Source: Hydractinia symbiolongicarpus
Taxonomy: Eukaryota; Cnidaria; Hydrozoa; Anthoathecata; Hydractiniidae
Assembly (NCBI RefSeq): GCF_029227915.1
Contig: NC_079884.1
Location: forward strand, 27,282,001-27,346,000
DNA: 64,000 bases
Reading direction: 5' to 3'
Below, in pieces: positions 46,231 to 61,679 of this stretch. Numbering within the stretch: position 1 is the first letter of the stretch; the number at the start of each line of letters is the position of its first letter. Both the position numbers and the translations under genes were made by a program. The notes beneath the pieces were generated by a model that was not told the DNA's origin, did not search any database, and worked only from the letters and a program-made list of their open reading frames with translations.

Positions 46231-47716
46231 ACTTTTTCTATTTCTTCAGCGCGCGCTAGCGGCTAGGATTGGTCCCATTATAAAAATGACTTACTTATCT
46301 ACACTTTCAAGTAAAGCGCTACCACAGCACCCAGTGTAATCACTGAGTTCCAGCAATCATGTCAAATTAAGAAGAATGTTAGTTTTCGGAGTCCAATTCG
46401 CTCATTTATCACATTTAGGATTTCAAAGTCCAAAATATGTCCAATTAAGTCCCACAGTCAATCGTTTTACTGTTAAAAGCGGTACAACTTAGAAATATCG
46501 GAAAACATCACTAAATACATGTTGGTACGAATATGTGACGCAACCGTTGTAACTTTAACGGATTGATACCACTAGAAAGTCAATCAAATACAGTTTTTGA
46601 AACTGTTTCCATTTCTTCAGCGCGCGTTAACGGCTAGGATTGGTACCACAGTAAAAAATGGATTACTTATCTACACTTTCAAATAAAGCGCTACAACAGC
46701 GCCCAGTGTAATCACTGAGTTCCAGCAATCATGTCAAATTAAGAAGAATGTTAGTTTTTGGAGTCCAAGTGGCTCATTTATCACATTTAGGATGTCAAAG
46801 TCCAAAATAAGTCCAATTAATTCCACAGTCAATCGTTTTACTGTTAAAAGCGGTACAACTTAGAAATATCGGAAAAACATCACTAAATACATGTTGGTAC
46901 GAATATGTGACGCAACCGTTGTAACTTCAACGGATTGATACCACTAGAAAGTCAATCAAATACAGTTTTTGAAACTGTTTCCATTTCTTCAGCGCGCGCT
47001 AACGGCTAGGATTGGTCCCACAGTAAAAAATGACTTACTTATCTACACTTTCAAATAAAGCGCTACCACAGCGTACTGTGTAATCGTTGAGTTCCAGCAA
47101 TCATGTCAAATTAAGAAGAGTGTTATTTCTTGGAGTCCAATTGTTTCATTTATCACATTTTGGAGGTCAAAGTCTATAATCTGTTCAATTAAGTCCCACA
47201 GTCAATTGTTTCACCGTTAAAAGCGATACAACTTAGTAATATCGGAAAAATATCACTAAATACATGTTGGTACGATTATGTGACGCAACCGTTGTAACTC
47301 AAACGGATTGATACCGCTAGAAAGTCAATGAAATGTAGTTTTTGAAACCGTTTCCATTTCTTCAGCGCTCGTTAACGGCTAGGATTGGTACCACAGTAAA
47401 AAATGGATTACTTATCTACACTTTCAAATGAAACGCTACAACAGCGCTCTGTGTAATCGTTGAGTTCCAGCAATCATGTCAAATTAAGAAGAGTGTTATT
47501 TCTTGGAGTCCAATTGTTTCATTTATCACATTTTGGAGGTCAAAGTCTATAATCTGTTCAATTAAGTCCCACAGTCAATCGTTTCACTGTTAAAAGCGAT
47601 ACAACTTAGCAATATCTATAAAGTATCACTAAATACATGTTGATACGAATGTGTGACGCAACTGTTGCAACTCAAACGGATTAATACCGCTAGAAAGTCA
47701 ATGAAATGTAGTTTTT

Positions 47717-49205
47717 GAAACTGTTTCCACTTCTTCAGTTCGCGCTAACGGCTGGGACTGGTACCACAGTAAAAAATAGCTTACTTATCTACACTTTCAA
47801 ATAAAGCTCTACCACAGCGCCCAGTGTAATCGCAGAGTTCCAGTAATCATGTCAAATTAAGAGGAATGTTACTTCTTGGAGTCTAATTGGCTCATTTGTC
47901 ACATCTATAACGTGAAAGTCCAAAATAAGTTCAATTAGGTCCCACAGTTAATCGTTTCACTGTTAAAAGCGATACAACTTAGTAATATCGGAAAAATATC
48001 ACTAAATACATGTTGGTACGAATATGTGGCGCAACCGTTGTAACTCAACCGGACTGATTCTGTCAGAAAGGCAAGGAAATGTAGTTTTTGAAATTGTCTC
48101 TATTTCTTCAGCGCGCGCTAACGGCTACCATTGGTCCCTCAGTACAAAATGACTTATTTATTTTATTTTTTTAATAAAGCGCTACCACAACGCCCAGTGT
48201 AATCGCAGAGTTCCAGCAATAAGCTCAAATTAAGAAGAATGTTAGTTTTCGGAGTCCAATTGGCTCATTTGTCACATTTATAACGTCAAAGTCAAAATAA
48301 GTCCAACTAGGTCCCACAGTCAATCGTTTCACCGTTAAAAGCGATACAACTTAGTAATATCGGAAAAATATCACTAAATACATGTTGGTACGAATATGTG
48401 ACGCAACCGTTGTAACTCAAACGGATTGATACCGCTAGAAAGTCAATGAAATGTAGTTTTTGAAACTGTTTCCACTTCTTCAGTTCGCGCTAACGGCTGG
48501 GACTGGTACCACAGTAAAAAATGGCTTACTTATCTACACTTTCAAATAAAGCTCTACCACAGCGCCCAGTGTAATCGCAGAGTTCCAGTAATCATGTCAA
48601 ATTAAGAGGAATGTTACTTCTTGGAGTCTAATTGGCTCATTTGTCACATCTATAACGTGAAAGTCCAAAATAAGTTCAATTAGGTCCCACAGTTAATCGT
48701 TTCACTGTTAAAAGCGATACAACTTAGTAATATCGGAAAAATATCACTAAATACATGTTGGTACGAATATGTGGCGCAACCGTTGTAACTCAACCGGACT
48801 GATTCTGTCAGAAAGGCAAGGAAATGTAGTTTTTGAAATTGTCTCTATTTCTTCAGCGCGCGCTAACGGCTACCATTGGTCCCACAGTACAAAATGACTT
48901 ATTTATTTTATTTTTTTAATAAAGCGCTACCACAACGCCCAGTGTAATCGCAGAGTTCCAGCAATAAGCTCAAATTAAGAAGAATGTTAGTTTTCGGAGT
49001 CCAATTGGCTCATTTGTCACATTTATAACGTCAAAGTCAAAATAAGTCCAACTAGGTCCCACAGTCAATCGTTTCACCGTTAAAAGCGATACAACTTAGT
49101 AATATCGGAAAAATATCACTAAATACATGTTGGTACGAATATGTGACGCAACCGTTGTAACTCAAACGGACTGATACCGCTAGAAAGTCAATGAAATGTA
49201 GTTTT
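47717..49205. repeat. 745-bp dimeric higher-order repeat, two copies
   Basis: Copies start at 47717 and 48462. Both contain TTCAGTTCGCGCTAACGGCTG, then TATTTATTTTATTTTTTTAA and CAATAAGCTCAAATT, with only scattered differences. A related dimer segment recurs at about 53580-54180. Confidence 0.88.
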
Positions 49206-52200
49206 TGAAACTGTTTCTATTTCTTTAGCGGGCGCTAACGCCTAGGATTGGTCCCATTGTAAAAAATGACTTACTTATCTACACTTTCAAGTACAGCGCT
49301 ACCACAGCGCCCAGTGTAATCTCTGAGTTCCAGCAATCATGTCAAATTAAGAAGAATGCTTTTTCTTGGAGTCCAATTGTCTCATTAATCACACTTAGGA
49401 GGTCAAAGTCCAAAATAAGTTCAATTAAGTCCCACAGTCAATCGTTTCACTGTTAAAAGCGGTACAACATAGAAATATCGGAAAAACATCACTAAATACA
49501 TGTTGGTACGAATATGTGACGCAACCGTTGTAACTTCAACGGATTGATACCGCTTGAAAGTTAATGAAATGTAGTTTTTGAAACTGTTTCCATTTCTTCA
49601 GCGCGCGTTAACGGCTAGGATTGGTACCACAGTAAAAAATGGATTACTTATCTACACTTTCAAATAAAGCGCTACAACAGAGGCCAGTTTAATCGCTGAG
49701 TTCCAGCAATCATGTTGAATTAAGAACAATGTTATTTCTTGGAGTCCAATTGGCTCATTTATCACATTTAGGAGGTCAAAGTCCAAAATAAGTTCAATTA
49801 AGTCCCACAGTCAATCGTTTCACTGTTAAAAGCGGTACAACTTAGAAATATCGGAAAAACATCACTAAATACATGTTGGTACAAATATGTGACGCAACCG
49901 TTGTAACTTCAACGGATTGATACCACTAGAAAGTCATTGAAATAGAGTTTTTGAAACTGTTTCCATTTCTTCAGCGCGCGCTAACGGTTAGGATTGGTCC
50001 CACAGTAAAAAATGACTTACTTATCTACACTTTTAAATAAAGCGCTACCATAGCGCTCTGTGTAATCGTTGAGTTCCAGCAATCATGTCAAATTAAGAAG
50101 AGTGTTATTTCTTGGAGTCCAATTGTCTTATTTATCTCAGTTTGAAGGTCAAAGTCTAAAATCTGTTCAATTAAGTCCCACAGTCAATCGTTTCACTGTT
50201 AAAAGCGATGCAACCTAGTATTATCAGAAAATTATCGCCAAATACATGTTGGTACGAACATGTGACGCAACGGTTGTAACTCAACCGGATTGATACTACT
50301 AGAAAGTCAAGGAAATAGAGTTTTTGAAACTGTCTCTATTTCTTCAGTGGGCGCTGACGGTTACGATTGGTCCCACAGTACAAATGACTTACTTTTCTAC
50401 ACTTTCAAATAAAGCGCTACCACAGCGCCCAGTGTAATCGCTGAGTTCCAGCAATCATGTCAAATTAAGAAGAATGTTATTTCTTGGAGTCCAATTGTCT
50501 CATATATCACATTTAGGAGGTCAAAGTCCAAAATCAGTTCAATTAAGTCCCACAGTCTATCGTTTCACTGTTATAAGCGATACAACTTAGTAATATCGGA
50601 AAAATATAACTAACTACATGTTGTTACGAATATGTGACGCAACCGTTGTAACTCAAACGGATTGATACCGTTAAAAATTCAATGAAATGTAGTTTTTGAA
50701 AATGTCTCAATTTCTTCAGCGCACGCTAAACGGCTACTATTGGTCCCACAATGAAAAATGACTTATTTGTCTAAATTCTTTAATAAAGCGCTACCACAGC
50801 GCCAAGTGTAATCGCAGAGTTCCAGCAATCAGGTCAAATTGAAAAGAATGTTATTTCTTGGAGTCCAATTGTCTCATTTATCACATTTAGGAGGTCAAAG
50901 TCCAAAATCAGTTTAATTAAATCCCACAGTCAATCGTTTCACTGTTAAAAGCGATGCAACCTAGAAATGTCAGAAAAATATTGCTAAATACATGTTGGTA
51001 CGAATATGTGACGCAACTGTTGTAACTCAACCGGACTGATTCTGTCATAAAGTCAAGGAAATGTAGTTTTTGAAACTGTCTCTATTTCTTCCACGCGCGC
51101 TAACGGCTACGATTGGTCCCACAGTACAAAATGACTTATTTATCTAATTTTTTTAATAAAGCGATACCACAGCGCCCAGTGTAATCGCAAAGTTCCAGTA
51201 ATCATGTCACATTAAGAACAATGTTACTTCTTAAAATCCAATTGTCTCATTTATCACATTTATGAGGTCAAAATCCAAAATCAGTTCAACAAAGTCCTAC
51301 AGTCAATCGCTTCGCTGTTAAAAGCGATGCAACATAGTAACATCAGAAAAATATCGCTAAATACATGTTGGTACGAATATGGGACGTAATCGTTGTAACT
51401 CAAACTTAGGAGGTCAAAGTCCAAAATAAGTTCAATTAAGTCCCACAGTCAATCGTTTCACTGTTAAAAGCGGTACAACTTAGAAATATCGGAAAAACAT
51501 CACTAAATACATGTTGGTACGAATATGTGACGCAACCGTTGTAACTTCAACGGATTGATACCACTAGAAAGTCATTGAAATGTAGTTTTTGAAACTGTCT
51601 CTATTTCTTCAGCGCGCGCTAACGGCTAGGATTGGTCCCACAGTAAAAAATGACTTACTTATCTACACTTTTAAATAAAGCGCTACCACAGCGCCAAGTG
51701 TAATCGCAGAGTTCCAGCAATCAGGTCAAATTGAAAAGAATGTTATTTCTTGGAGTCCAATTGTCTCATTTATCACATTTAGGAGGTGAAAGTCCAAAAT
51801 AAGTTCAATTAAGTCCCACAGTCAATCGTTTCACTGTTAAAAGCGATGCAACCTACTATTATCAGAAAATTATCGCCAAATACATGTTGGTACGAATATG
51901 TGCGCAATCGTTATAACTCAACCGGATTGATACCGTTAGAAAGTCAATGAAATGTAGTTTTTGAAATTGTTTCCATTTCTTCAGCGTGCGCTAACGGCTA
52001 GGATTGTTCCCACAATAAAAAATGACTTACTTATCTACACTTTCATTAAAAGTGGTACCACAGCGCCCAGTGTAATCGCTGAGTTCCAGCAATCATGTCG
52101 AATTAGGAAGAATGTTATTTCTTGGAGTCCAATTGCCTCATTTATCACATTTAGGAGGTCAAAGTCCAAAATCAGTTTAATTAAATCCCACAGTCAATCG

Positions 52201-54198
52201 TTTCACTGTTAAAAGCGATGCAACCTAGAAATGTCAGAAAAATATTGCTAAATACATGTTGGTACGAATATGTGACGCAACTGTTGTAACTCAACCGGAC
52301 TGATTCTGTCATAAAGTCAAGGAAATGTAGTTTTTGAAACTGTCTCTATTTCTTCAGCGCGCGCTAACGGCTACGATTGGTCCCACAGTACAAAATGACT
52401 TATTTATCTAATTTTTTTAATAAAGCGATACCACAGCGCCCAGTGTAATCGCAAAGTTCCAGTAATCATGTCACTTTAAGAACAATGTTACTTCTTAAAA
52501 TCCAATTGTCTCATTTATCACATTTATGAGGTCAAAATTTAAAATCAGTTCAACATAGTCCTACAGTCAATCGCTTCGCTGTTAAAAGCGATGCAACATA
52601 GTAACATCAGTAAAATATCGCTAAATACATGTTGGTACGAATATGTGACGTAATCGTTGTAACTCAACCGGACTGATACTGCCAGAAAGTCAAGGAAATG
52701 TAGTTTCTGAAACTGTCTCTATTTCTTCAGTGCGCGCTAACGGCTAGGATTGGTCCCACAGTAAAAAATGACTTACTTATCTACACTTTCAAATAAAGCG
52801 GTACCACAGCGCCCAGTGTAATCGCTGAGTTCCAGCAATCACGTCAAATCAAGAATAATGTTATTTCTTGGAGTCCAATTGGCTCATTTGTCACATTTAT
52901 AACGTCAAAGTCCAAAATAAGTTCCATTAGGTCCCACAGTCAATCGTTTCACTGTTAAAGGCGATACAACTTAGTAGTATCGGAAATATATAACTAAATA
53001 CATGTTGGTACGAATATGTGACGCAACCGTTGTAACTCAAACGGATTGATACTGCTAGAAAGTCAATGAAATGTAGTTTTTGAAACTGTTTCAATTTCTT
53101 CAGCGCGCTATAACGGCTAGGATTGGTTCCACAGTAAAAAATGACTTACTTATCTACACTTTTAAATAAAGCGCTACCACAGCGCCCAGTGTAATCGCTG
53201 AGTTCCAGCAATCATGTCAAATTAAGAAGAATGTTATTTCTTGGGGTCAAATTGGCTCATTTATCACATTTAGGAGGTCAAAGACCAAAATAAGTTTAAT
53301 TAAGTCCCACAGTCAATCTTTTTACTGTTACAAGCGATACAACTTAGTATTATCGAAAAATATCACTAAATACATATTGGTACGAATATATGACGCAACC
53401 GTTGTAACTCAAACGGATTGATACCGCTAGGAAGTCAGTGAAATGTAGTTTTTGAAACTGTCTCTGTTTCTTCAGCGCGCGCTAACTGCTACGATTGGTC
53501 CCACAGTACAAAATGACTTATTTATCTAATTTTTTTAATAAAGCGATACCACAGCGCCCAGTGTAATCGCAGAGTTCCAGTAATCATGTCAAATTAAGAG
53601 GAATGTTACTTCTTGGAGTCTAATTGGCTCATTTGTCACATCTATAACGTGAAAGTCCAAAATAAGTTCAATTAGGTCCCACAGTTAATCGTTTCACTGT
53701 TAAAAGCGATACAACTTAGTAATATCGGAAAAATATCACTAAATACATGTTGGTACGAATATGTGGCGCAACCGTTGTAACTCAACCGGACTGATTCTGT
53801 CAGAAAGGCAAGAAAATGTAGTTTTTGAAATTGTCTCTATTTCTTCAGCGCGCGCTAACGGCTACCATTGGTCCCACAGTACAAAATGACTTATTTATTT
53901 TATTTTTTTAATAAAGCGCTATCACAACGCCCAGTGTAATCGCAGAGTTCCAGCAATAAGCTCAAATTAAGAAGAATGTTAGTTTTCGGAGTCCAATTGG
54001 CTCATTTGTCACATTTATAACGTCAAAGTCAAAATAAGTCCAACTAGGTCCCACAGTCAATCGTTTCACCGTTAAAAGCGATACAACTTAGTGATATCGG
54101 AAAAATATCACTAAATACATGTTGGTACGAATATGTGACGCAACCGTTGTAACTCAAACTGATTGATACCGCTAGAAAGTCAATGAAATGTAGCTTTT

Positions 54199-55686
54199 GA
54201 AACTGTTTCCATTTCTTCAGCGCGTGTTAACGGCTAGGATTGGTACCACAGTAAAAAATGGATTACTTATCTACACTTTCAAATAAAGCGCTACAACAGA
54301 GGCCAGTGTAATCGCTGAGTTCCAGCAATCATGTCGAATTAAGAACAATGTTATTTCTTGGAGTCCAATTGGCTCATTTATCACATTTAAGAGGTCAAAG
54401 TCCAAAATAAGTTTAATTCAGTCCCACAGTCAATCGTTTTACTGTTACAAGCGATACAACTTAGTAATGTCGTGAAATATCACTAAATACATGTTGGTAC
54501 GACTATGTGATGCAACCGTTGTAACTCAAACGGACTGATACCGCTAGAAAGTCAATGAAATGTAGTTTTTGAAACTGTTTCTATTTCTTTAGCGGGCGCT
54601 AACGCCTAGGATTGGTCCCATTGTAAAAAATGACTTACTTATCTACACTTTCAAGTACAGCGCTACCACAGCGCCCAGTGTAATCTCTGAGTTCCAGCAA
54701 TCATGTCAAATTAAGAAGAATGCTTTTTCTTGGAGTCCAATTATCTCATTAATCACACTTAGGAGGTCAAAGTCCAAAACAAGTTTAATTAAGTCCCACA
54801 GTCAATCGTTTCACTGTTAAAACGGTACAACATAGAAATATCGGAAAAACATCACTAAATACATGTTGGTACGAATATGTGACGCAACCGTTGTAACTTC
54901 AACGGATTGATACCGCTTGAAAGTCAATGAAATGTAGTTTTTGAAACTGTTTCCATTTCTTCAGCGCGCGTTAACGGCTAGGATTGGTACCACAGTAAAA
55001 AATGGATTACTTATCTACACTTTCAAATAAAGCGCTACAACAGAGGCCAGTTTAATCGCTGAGTTCCAGCAATCATGTTGAATTAAGAACAATGTTATTT
55101 CTTGGAGTCCAATTGGCTCATTTATCACATTTAGGAGGTCAAAGTCCAAAATAAGTTTAATTCAGTCCCACAGTCAATCGTTTTACTGTTACAAGCGATA
55201 CAACTTAGTAATGTCGTAAAATATCACTAAATACATGTTGGTACGACTATGTGATGCAACCGTTGTAACTCAAACGGACTGATACTGCTAGAAAGTCAAT
55301 GAAATGTAGTTTTTGAAACTGTTTCTATTTCTATAGCGGGCGCTAACGCCTGGGATTGGTCCCATTGTAAAAAATGACTTACTTATCTACACTTTCAAGT
55401 ACAGCGCTACCACAGCGCCCAGTGTAATCTCTGAGTTCCAGCAATCATGTCAAATTAAGAAGAATGCTTTTTCTTGGAGTCCAATTGTCTCATTAATCAC
55501 ACTTAGGAGGTCAAAGTCCAAAATAAGTTCAATTAAGTCCCACAGTCAATCGTTTCACTGTTAAAAGCGGTACAACTTAGAAATATCGGAAAAACATCAC
55601 TAAATACATGTTGGTACGAATATGTGACGCAACCGTTGTAACTTCAACGGATTGATACCACTAGAAAGTCATTGAAATAGAGTTTT
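54199..55686. repeat. 744-bp dimeric higher-order repeat, two copies
   Basis: Copies 54199-54942 and 54943-55686 each pair a monomer with CAACAGAGGCCAGT and a monomer with TAGCGGGCGCTAACGCCT. The same two monomer types occur at 49206-49950, so this block is also part of a longer-range duplication. Confidence 0.82.
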
Positions 55687-58600
55687 TGAAACTGTTTCCA
55701 TTTCTTCAGCGCGCGCTAACGGCTAGGATTGGTCCCACAGTAAAAAATGACTTACTTATCTACACTTTTAAATAAAGGGCTACCATAGCGCTCTGTGTAA
55801 TCGTTGAGTTCCAGCAATCATGTCAAATTAAGAAGAGTGTTATTTCTTGGAGTCGAATTGTCTTATTTATCTCAGTTTTAAGGTCAAAGTCTAAAATCTG
55901 TTCAATTAAGTCCCACAGTCAATCGTTTCACTGTTAAAAGCGATGCAACCTAGTATTATCAGAAAATTATCGCCAAATACATGTTGGTACGAACATGTGA
56001 CGCAACGGTTGTAACTCAACCGGATTGATACTACTAGAAAGTCAAGGAAATAGAGTTTTTGAAACTGTCTCTATTTCTTCAGTGGGCGCTGACGGTTACG
56101 ATTGGTCCCACAGTACAAATGACTTACTTTTCTACACTTTCAAATAAAGCGCTACCACAGCGCCCAGTGTAATCGCTGAGTTCCAGCAATCACGTCAAAT
56201 CAAGAATAATGTTATTTCTTGGAGTCCAATTGGCTCATTTGTCAGATTTATAACGTCAAAGTCCAAAATAAGTTCCATTAGGTCCCACAGTCACTCGTTT
56301 CACTGTTAAAGGCGATACAACTTAGTAGTATCGGAAATATATAACTAAATACATGTTGGTACGAATATGTGACGCAACCGTTGTAACTCAAACGGATTGA
56401 TACTGCTAGAAAGTCAATGAAATGTAGTTTTTGAAACTGTTTCAATTTCTTCAGCGCGCTATAACGGCTAGGATTGGTTCCACAGTAAAAAATGACTTAC
56501 TTATCTACACTTTTAAATAAAGCGCTACCACAGCGCCCAGTGTAATCGCTGAGTTCCAGCAATCATGTCAAATTAAGAAGAATGTTATTTCTTGGGGTCA
56601 AATTGGCTCATTTATCACATTTAGGAGGTCAAAGACCAAAATAAGTTTAATTAAGTCCCACAGTCAATCTTTTTACTGTTACAAGCGATACAACTTAGTA
56701 TTATCGAAAAATATCACTAAATACATATTGGTACGAATATATGACGCAACCGTTGTAACTCAAACGGATTGATACCGCTAGGAAGTCAATGAAATGTAGT
56801 TTTTGAAACTGTCTCTATTTCTTCAGCGCGCGCTAACTGCTACGATTGGTCCCACAGTACAAAATGACTTATTTATCTAATTTTTTTAATAAAGCGATAC
56901 CACAGCGCCCAGTGTAATCGCAAAGTTCCAGTAATCATGTCACATTAAGAACAATGTTACTTCTTAAAATCCAATTGTCTCATTTATCACATTTATGAGG
57001 TCAAAATCCAAAATCAGTTCAACAAAGTCCTACAGTCAATCGCTTCGCTGTTAAAAGCGATGCAACATAGTAACATCAGAAAAATATCGCTAAATACATG
57101 TTGGTACGATTATGTGACGTAATCGTTGTAACTCAACCGGACTGATACTGCCAGAAAGTCAAGGAAATGTAGTTTCTGAAACTGTCTCTATTTCTTCAGT
57201 GCGCGCTAACGGCTAGGATTGGTCCCATAGTAAAAAATGACTTACTTATGTACAGTTTTAAATAAAGCGGCACCACAGCGCCCAGTCTAATCGCTGAGTT
57301 CCAGCAATCATGTCAAATTAAGAAGAATGTTACTTCTTGGAGTCCAATTGTCTCATTTATCACATTTAGGAGGTCAAAGTCCAAAGTAAGTTCAATTAAG
57401 TCCCACAGTAAACCATTTCACTGTTAAAAGCGATACAACTTAGAAATATCGGAAAAATATCACTAAATAAATGTTGGTACGAATATGTGACGCAACCGTT
57501 GTAACTCCAACGTATTGATACCGCTAGAAAGTCAATGAAATAGAGTTTTTGAAACTGTTTCCATTTCTTCAGCGCGCGCTAACTAATAGGATTGGTCCCA
57601 CAGTAAAGAATGACTTACTTATCTACACTTTCAAATAAAGCGCTACCACAGCGACCAGTGTAATCGATGAATTCCAGCAATCATGTCAAATTAAGAAGAA
57701 TGTTATTTTTTGGAGTCCAATTGTCTCATTTATCACATTTAGGAGGTCAAAGTCCAAAATCAGTTCAATTAAGTCCCACAGTCAATCGTTTCACTGTTAC
57801 AAGCGAGACAACTTAGTAATATCGGAAAAATATCACTAACTACATGTTGGTACGAATATGTGACGCAACCGTTGCAACTCGAACGGATTAATACCGCTAG
57901 AAAATCAATGAAATGTAGTTTTTGAAACTTTTTCCATTTTTTCAGCGCGCGCTAACGGCTAGGATTGGTCCCACAATAAAAAATGACTTACTTATCTGCA
58001 CTTTCAAATAAAGCGCTACCACAGCGCCCAGTGTAATCGCTGAGTTCCAGCAATCACGTCAAATCAAGAATAATGTTATTTCTTGGAGTCCAATTGGCTC
58101 ATTTGTCACATTTATAACGTCAAAGTCCAAAATAAGTTTCATTAGGTCCCACAGTCAATCGTTTCACTGTTAAAGGCGATACAACTTAGTAGTATCGGAA
58201 ATATATAACTAAATACATGTTGGTACGAATATGTGACGCAACCGTTGTAACTCAAACGGATTGATACTGCTAGAAAGTCAATGAAATGTAGTTTTTGAAA
58301 CTGTTTCAATTTCTTCAGCGCGCTATAACAGCTAGGATTGGTTCCACAGTAAAAAATGACTTACTTATCTACACTTTTAAATAAAGCGCTACCACAGCGC
58401 CCAGTGTAATCGCTGAGTTCCAGCAATCATGTCAAATTAAGAAGAATGTTATTTCTTGGAGTCAAATTGACTCATTTATCACATTTAGGAGGTCAAGGAA
58501 CAAAATAAGTTTAATTAAGTCCCACAGTCAATCTTTTCACTGTTACAAGCGATACAACTTAGTATTATCGGAAAATATCACTAAATACATATTGGTACGA

Positions 58601-61600
58601 ATATATGACGCAACCGTTGTAACTCAAACGGATTGATACTGCCAGAAAGTCAAGGAAATGTAGTTTCTGAAACTGTCTCTATTTCTTCAGTGCGCGCTAA
58701 CGGCTAGGATTGGTCCCACAGTAAAAAATGACTTACTTATCCGCACTTTCAAATAAAGCGCTACCACAGCGCCCAGTGTAATCGCTGAGTTCCAGCACTC
58801 ATGTCAAGTTAATTAGAATGTTAGTTCTTGGAGTCGAATTGGCTCATTTGTCACATTTACAACGTCAAAGTCCAAAATCAGTTCAATTAAGTCCCACGGT
58901 CAATCGTTTCACTGTAAAAGGCGATACAACTTAGTAGTATCGGAAGTATATAACTAAATACATGTTGGTACGAATATGTGACGCAACCGTTGTAACTCAA
59001 ACGGATTGATACTGCTAGAAAGTCAATGAAATGTAGTTTTTGAAACTGTTTCAATTTCTTCAGCGCGCTATAACGGCTAGGATTGGTTCCACAGTAAAAA
59101 ATGACTTACTTATCTACACTTTTAAATAAAGAGCTACCACAGCGCCCAGTGTAATCGCTGAGTTCCAGCAATCATGTCAATTTAAGAAGAATGTTATTTC
59201 TTGGAGTCAAATTGGCTCATTTATCACATTTAGGAGGTCAAAGACCAAAATAAGTTTAATTAAGTCCCACAGTCAATCTTTTCACTGTTACAAGCGATAC
59301 AACTTAGTATTATCGGAAAATATCACTAAATACATATTGGTACAAATATGTGACGTAATCGTTGTAACTCGAACGGATTAATACCGCTAGAAAATCAATG
59401 AAATGTAGTTTTTGAAACTTTTTCCATTTTTTCAGCGCGCGCTAACGGCTAGGATTGGTCCCACAATAAAAAATGACTTACTTATCTACACTTTCAAATA
59501 AAGCGCTACCACCGCGCCCAGTGTAATCGCTGAGTTCCAGCAATCACGTCAAATCAAGAATAATGTTATTTCTTGGAGTCCAATTGGCTCATTTGTCACA
59601 TTTATAACGTCAAAGTCCAAAATAAGTTCCATTAGGTCCCACAGTCAATCGTTTCACTGTTAAAGGCGATACAACTTAGTAGTATCGGAAATATATAACT
59701 AAATACATGTTGGTACGAATATGTGACGCAACCGTTGTAACTCAAACGGATTGATACTGCTAGAAAGTCAATGGAATGTAGTTTTTGAAACTTTTTCCAT
59801 TTTTTCAGCGCGCGCTAACGGCTAGGATTGGTCCCACAATAAAAAATGACTTACTTATCTACACTTTCAAATAAAGCGCTACCACAGCGCCCAGTGTAAT
59901 CGCTGAGTTCCAGCAATCACGTCAAATCAAGAATAATGTTATTTCTTGGAGTCCAATTGGCTCATTTGTCACATTTAGGAGGTCAAAGACCAAAATAAGT
60001 TTAATTAAGTCCCACAGTCAATCGTTTGACTGTTAAAGGCGATACAACTTAGTAGTATCGGAAATATATAACTGAATACATGTTGGTACGAATATGTGAC
60101 GCAACCGTTGTAACTCAAACGGATTGATACTGCTAGAAAGTCAATGGAATGTAGTTTTTGAAACTGTTTCAATTTCTTCAGCGCGCTATAACGGCTAGGA
60201 TTGGTTCCACAGTAAAAAATGAATTACTTATCTACACTTTTAAATAAAGCGCTACCACAGCGCCCAGTGTAATCGCTGAGTTCCAGCAATCATGTCAAAT
60301 TAAGAAGAATGTTATTTCTTGGAGTCAAATTGGCTCATTTATCACATTTAGGAGGGCAAAGACCAAAATAAGTTTAATTAAGTCCCACAGTCAATCTTTT
60401 CACTGTTACAAGCGATACAACTTAGTATTATCGGAAAATATCACTAAATACATATTGGTACGAATATATGACGCAACCGTTGTAACTCAAACGGATTGAT
60501 ACCGCTAGGAAGTCAATGAAATGTAGTTTCTGAAACTGTCTCTATTTCTTCAGTGCGCGCTAACGGCTAGGATTGGTCCCACAGTAAAAAATGACTTACT
60601 TATCTACACTTTCTAATAAAGCGCTACCACAGCGCCCAGTGTAATCGCTGAGTTCCAGCAATCATGTCAAGTTAATTAGAATGTTAGTTCTTGGAGTTCA
60701 ATTGGCTCATTTGTCACATTTACAACGTCAAAGTCCAAAATCAGTTCAATTAAGTCCCACGGTCAATCGTTTCACTGTTAAAGGCGATACAACTTAGTAG
60801 TATCGGAAGTATATAACTAAATACATGTTGGTACGAATATGTGACGCAACCGTTGTAACTCAAACGGATTGATACTGCTAGAAAGTCAATGAAATGTAGT
60901 TTTTGAAACTGTTTCAATTTCTTCAGCGCGATATAACGGCTAGGATTGGTTCCACAGTAAAAAATGACTTACTTATCTACACTTTTAAATAAAGCGCTAC
61001 CACAGCGCCCAGTGTAATCGCTGAGTTCCAGCAATCATGTCAAATTAAGAAGAATGTTATTTCTTGGAGTCAAATTGGCTCATTTATCACATTTAGGAGG
61101 TCAAAGACCAAAATAAGTTTAATTAAGTCCCACAGTCAATCTTTTCACTGTTACAAGCGATACAACTTAGTATTATCGGAAAATATCACTAAATACATAT
61201 TGGTACGAATATGTAACGTAATCGTTGTAACTCAACCGGACTGATACTGCCAGAAAGTCAAGGAAATGTAGTTTCTGAAACTGTCTCTATTTCTTCAGTG
61301 CGCGCTAACGGCTAGGATTGGTCCCATAGTAAAAAATGACTTACTTATCTACAGTTTTAAATAAAGCGGCACCACAGCGCCCAGTCTAATCGCTGAGTTC
61401 CAGCAATCATGTCAAATTAAGAAGAATGTTACTTCTTGGAGTCCAATTGTCTCATTTATCACATTTAGGAGGTCAAAGTCCAAAGTAAGTTCAATTAAGT
61501 CCCACAGTAAACCATTTTACTGTTAAAAGCGATACAACTTAGAAATATCGGAAAAATATCACTAAATACATGTTGGTACGAATATGTGACGCAACCGTTG

Positions 61601-61679
61601 CAACTCGAACGGATTAATACCGCTAGAAAATCAATGAAATGTAGTTTTTGAAACTTTTTCCATTTTTTCAGCGCGCGCT

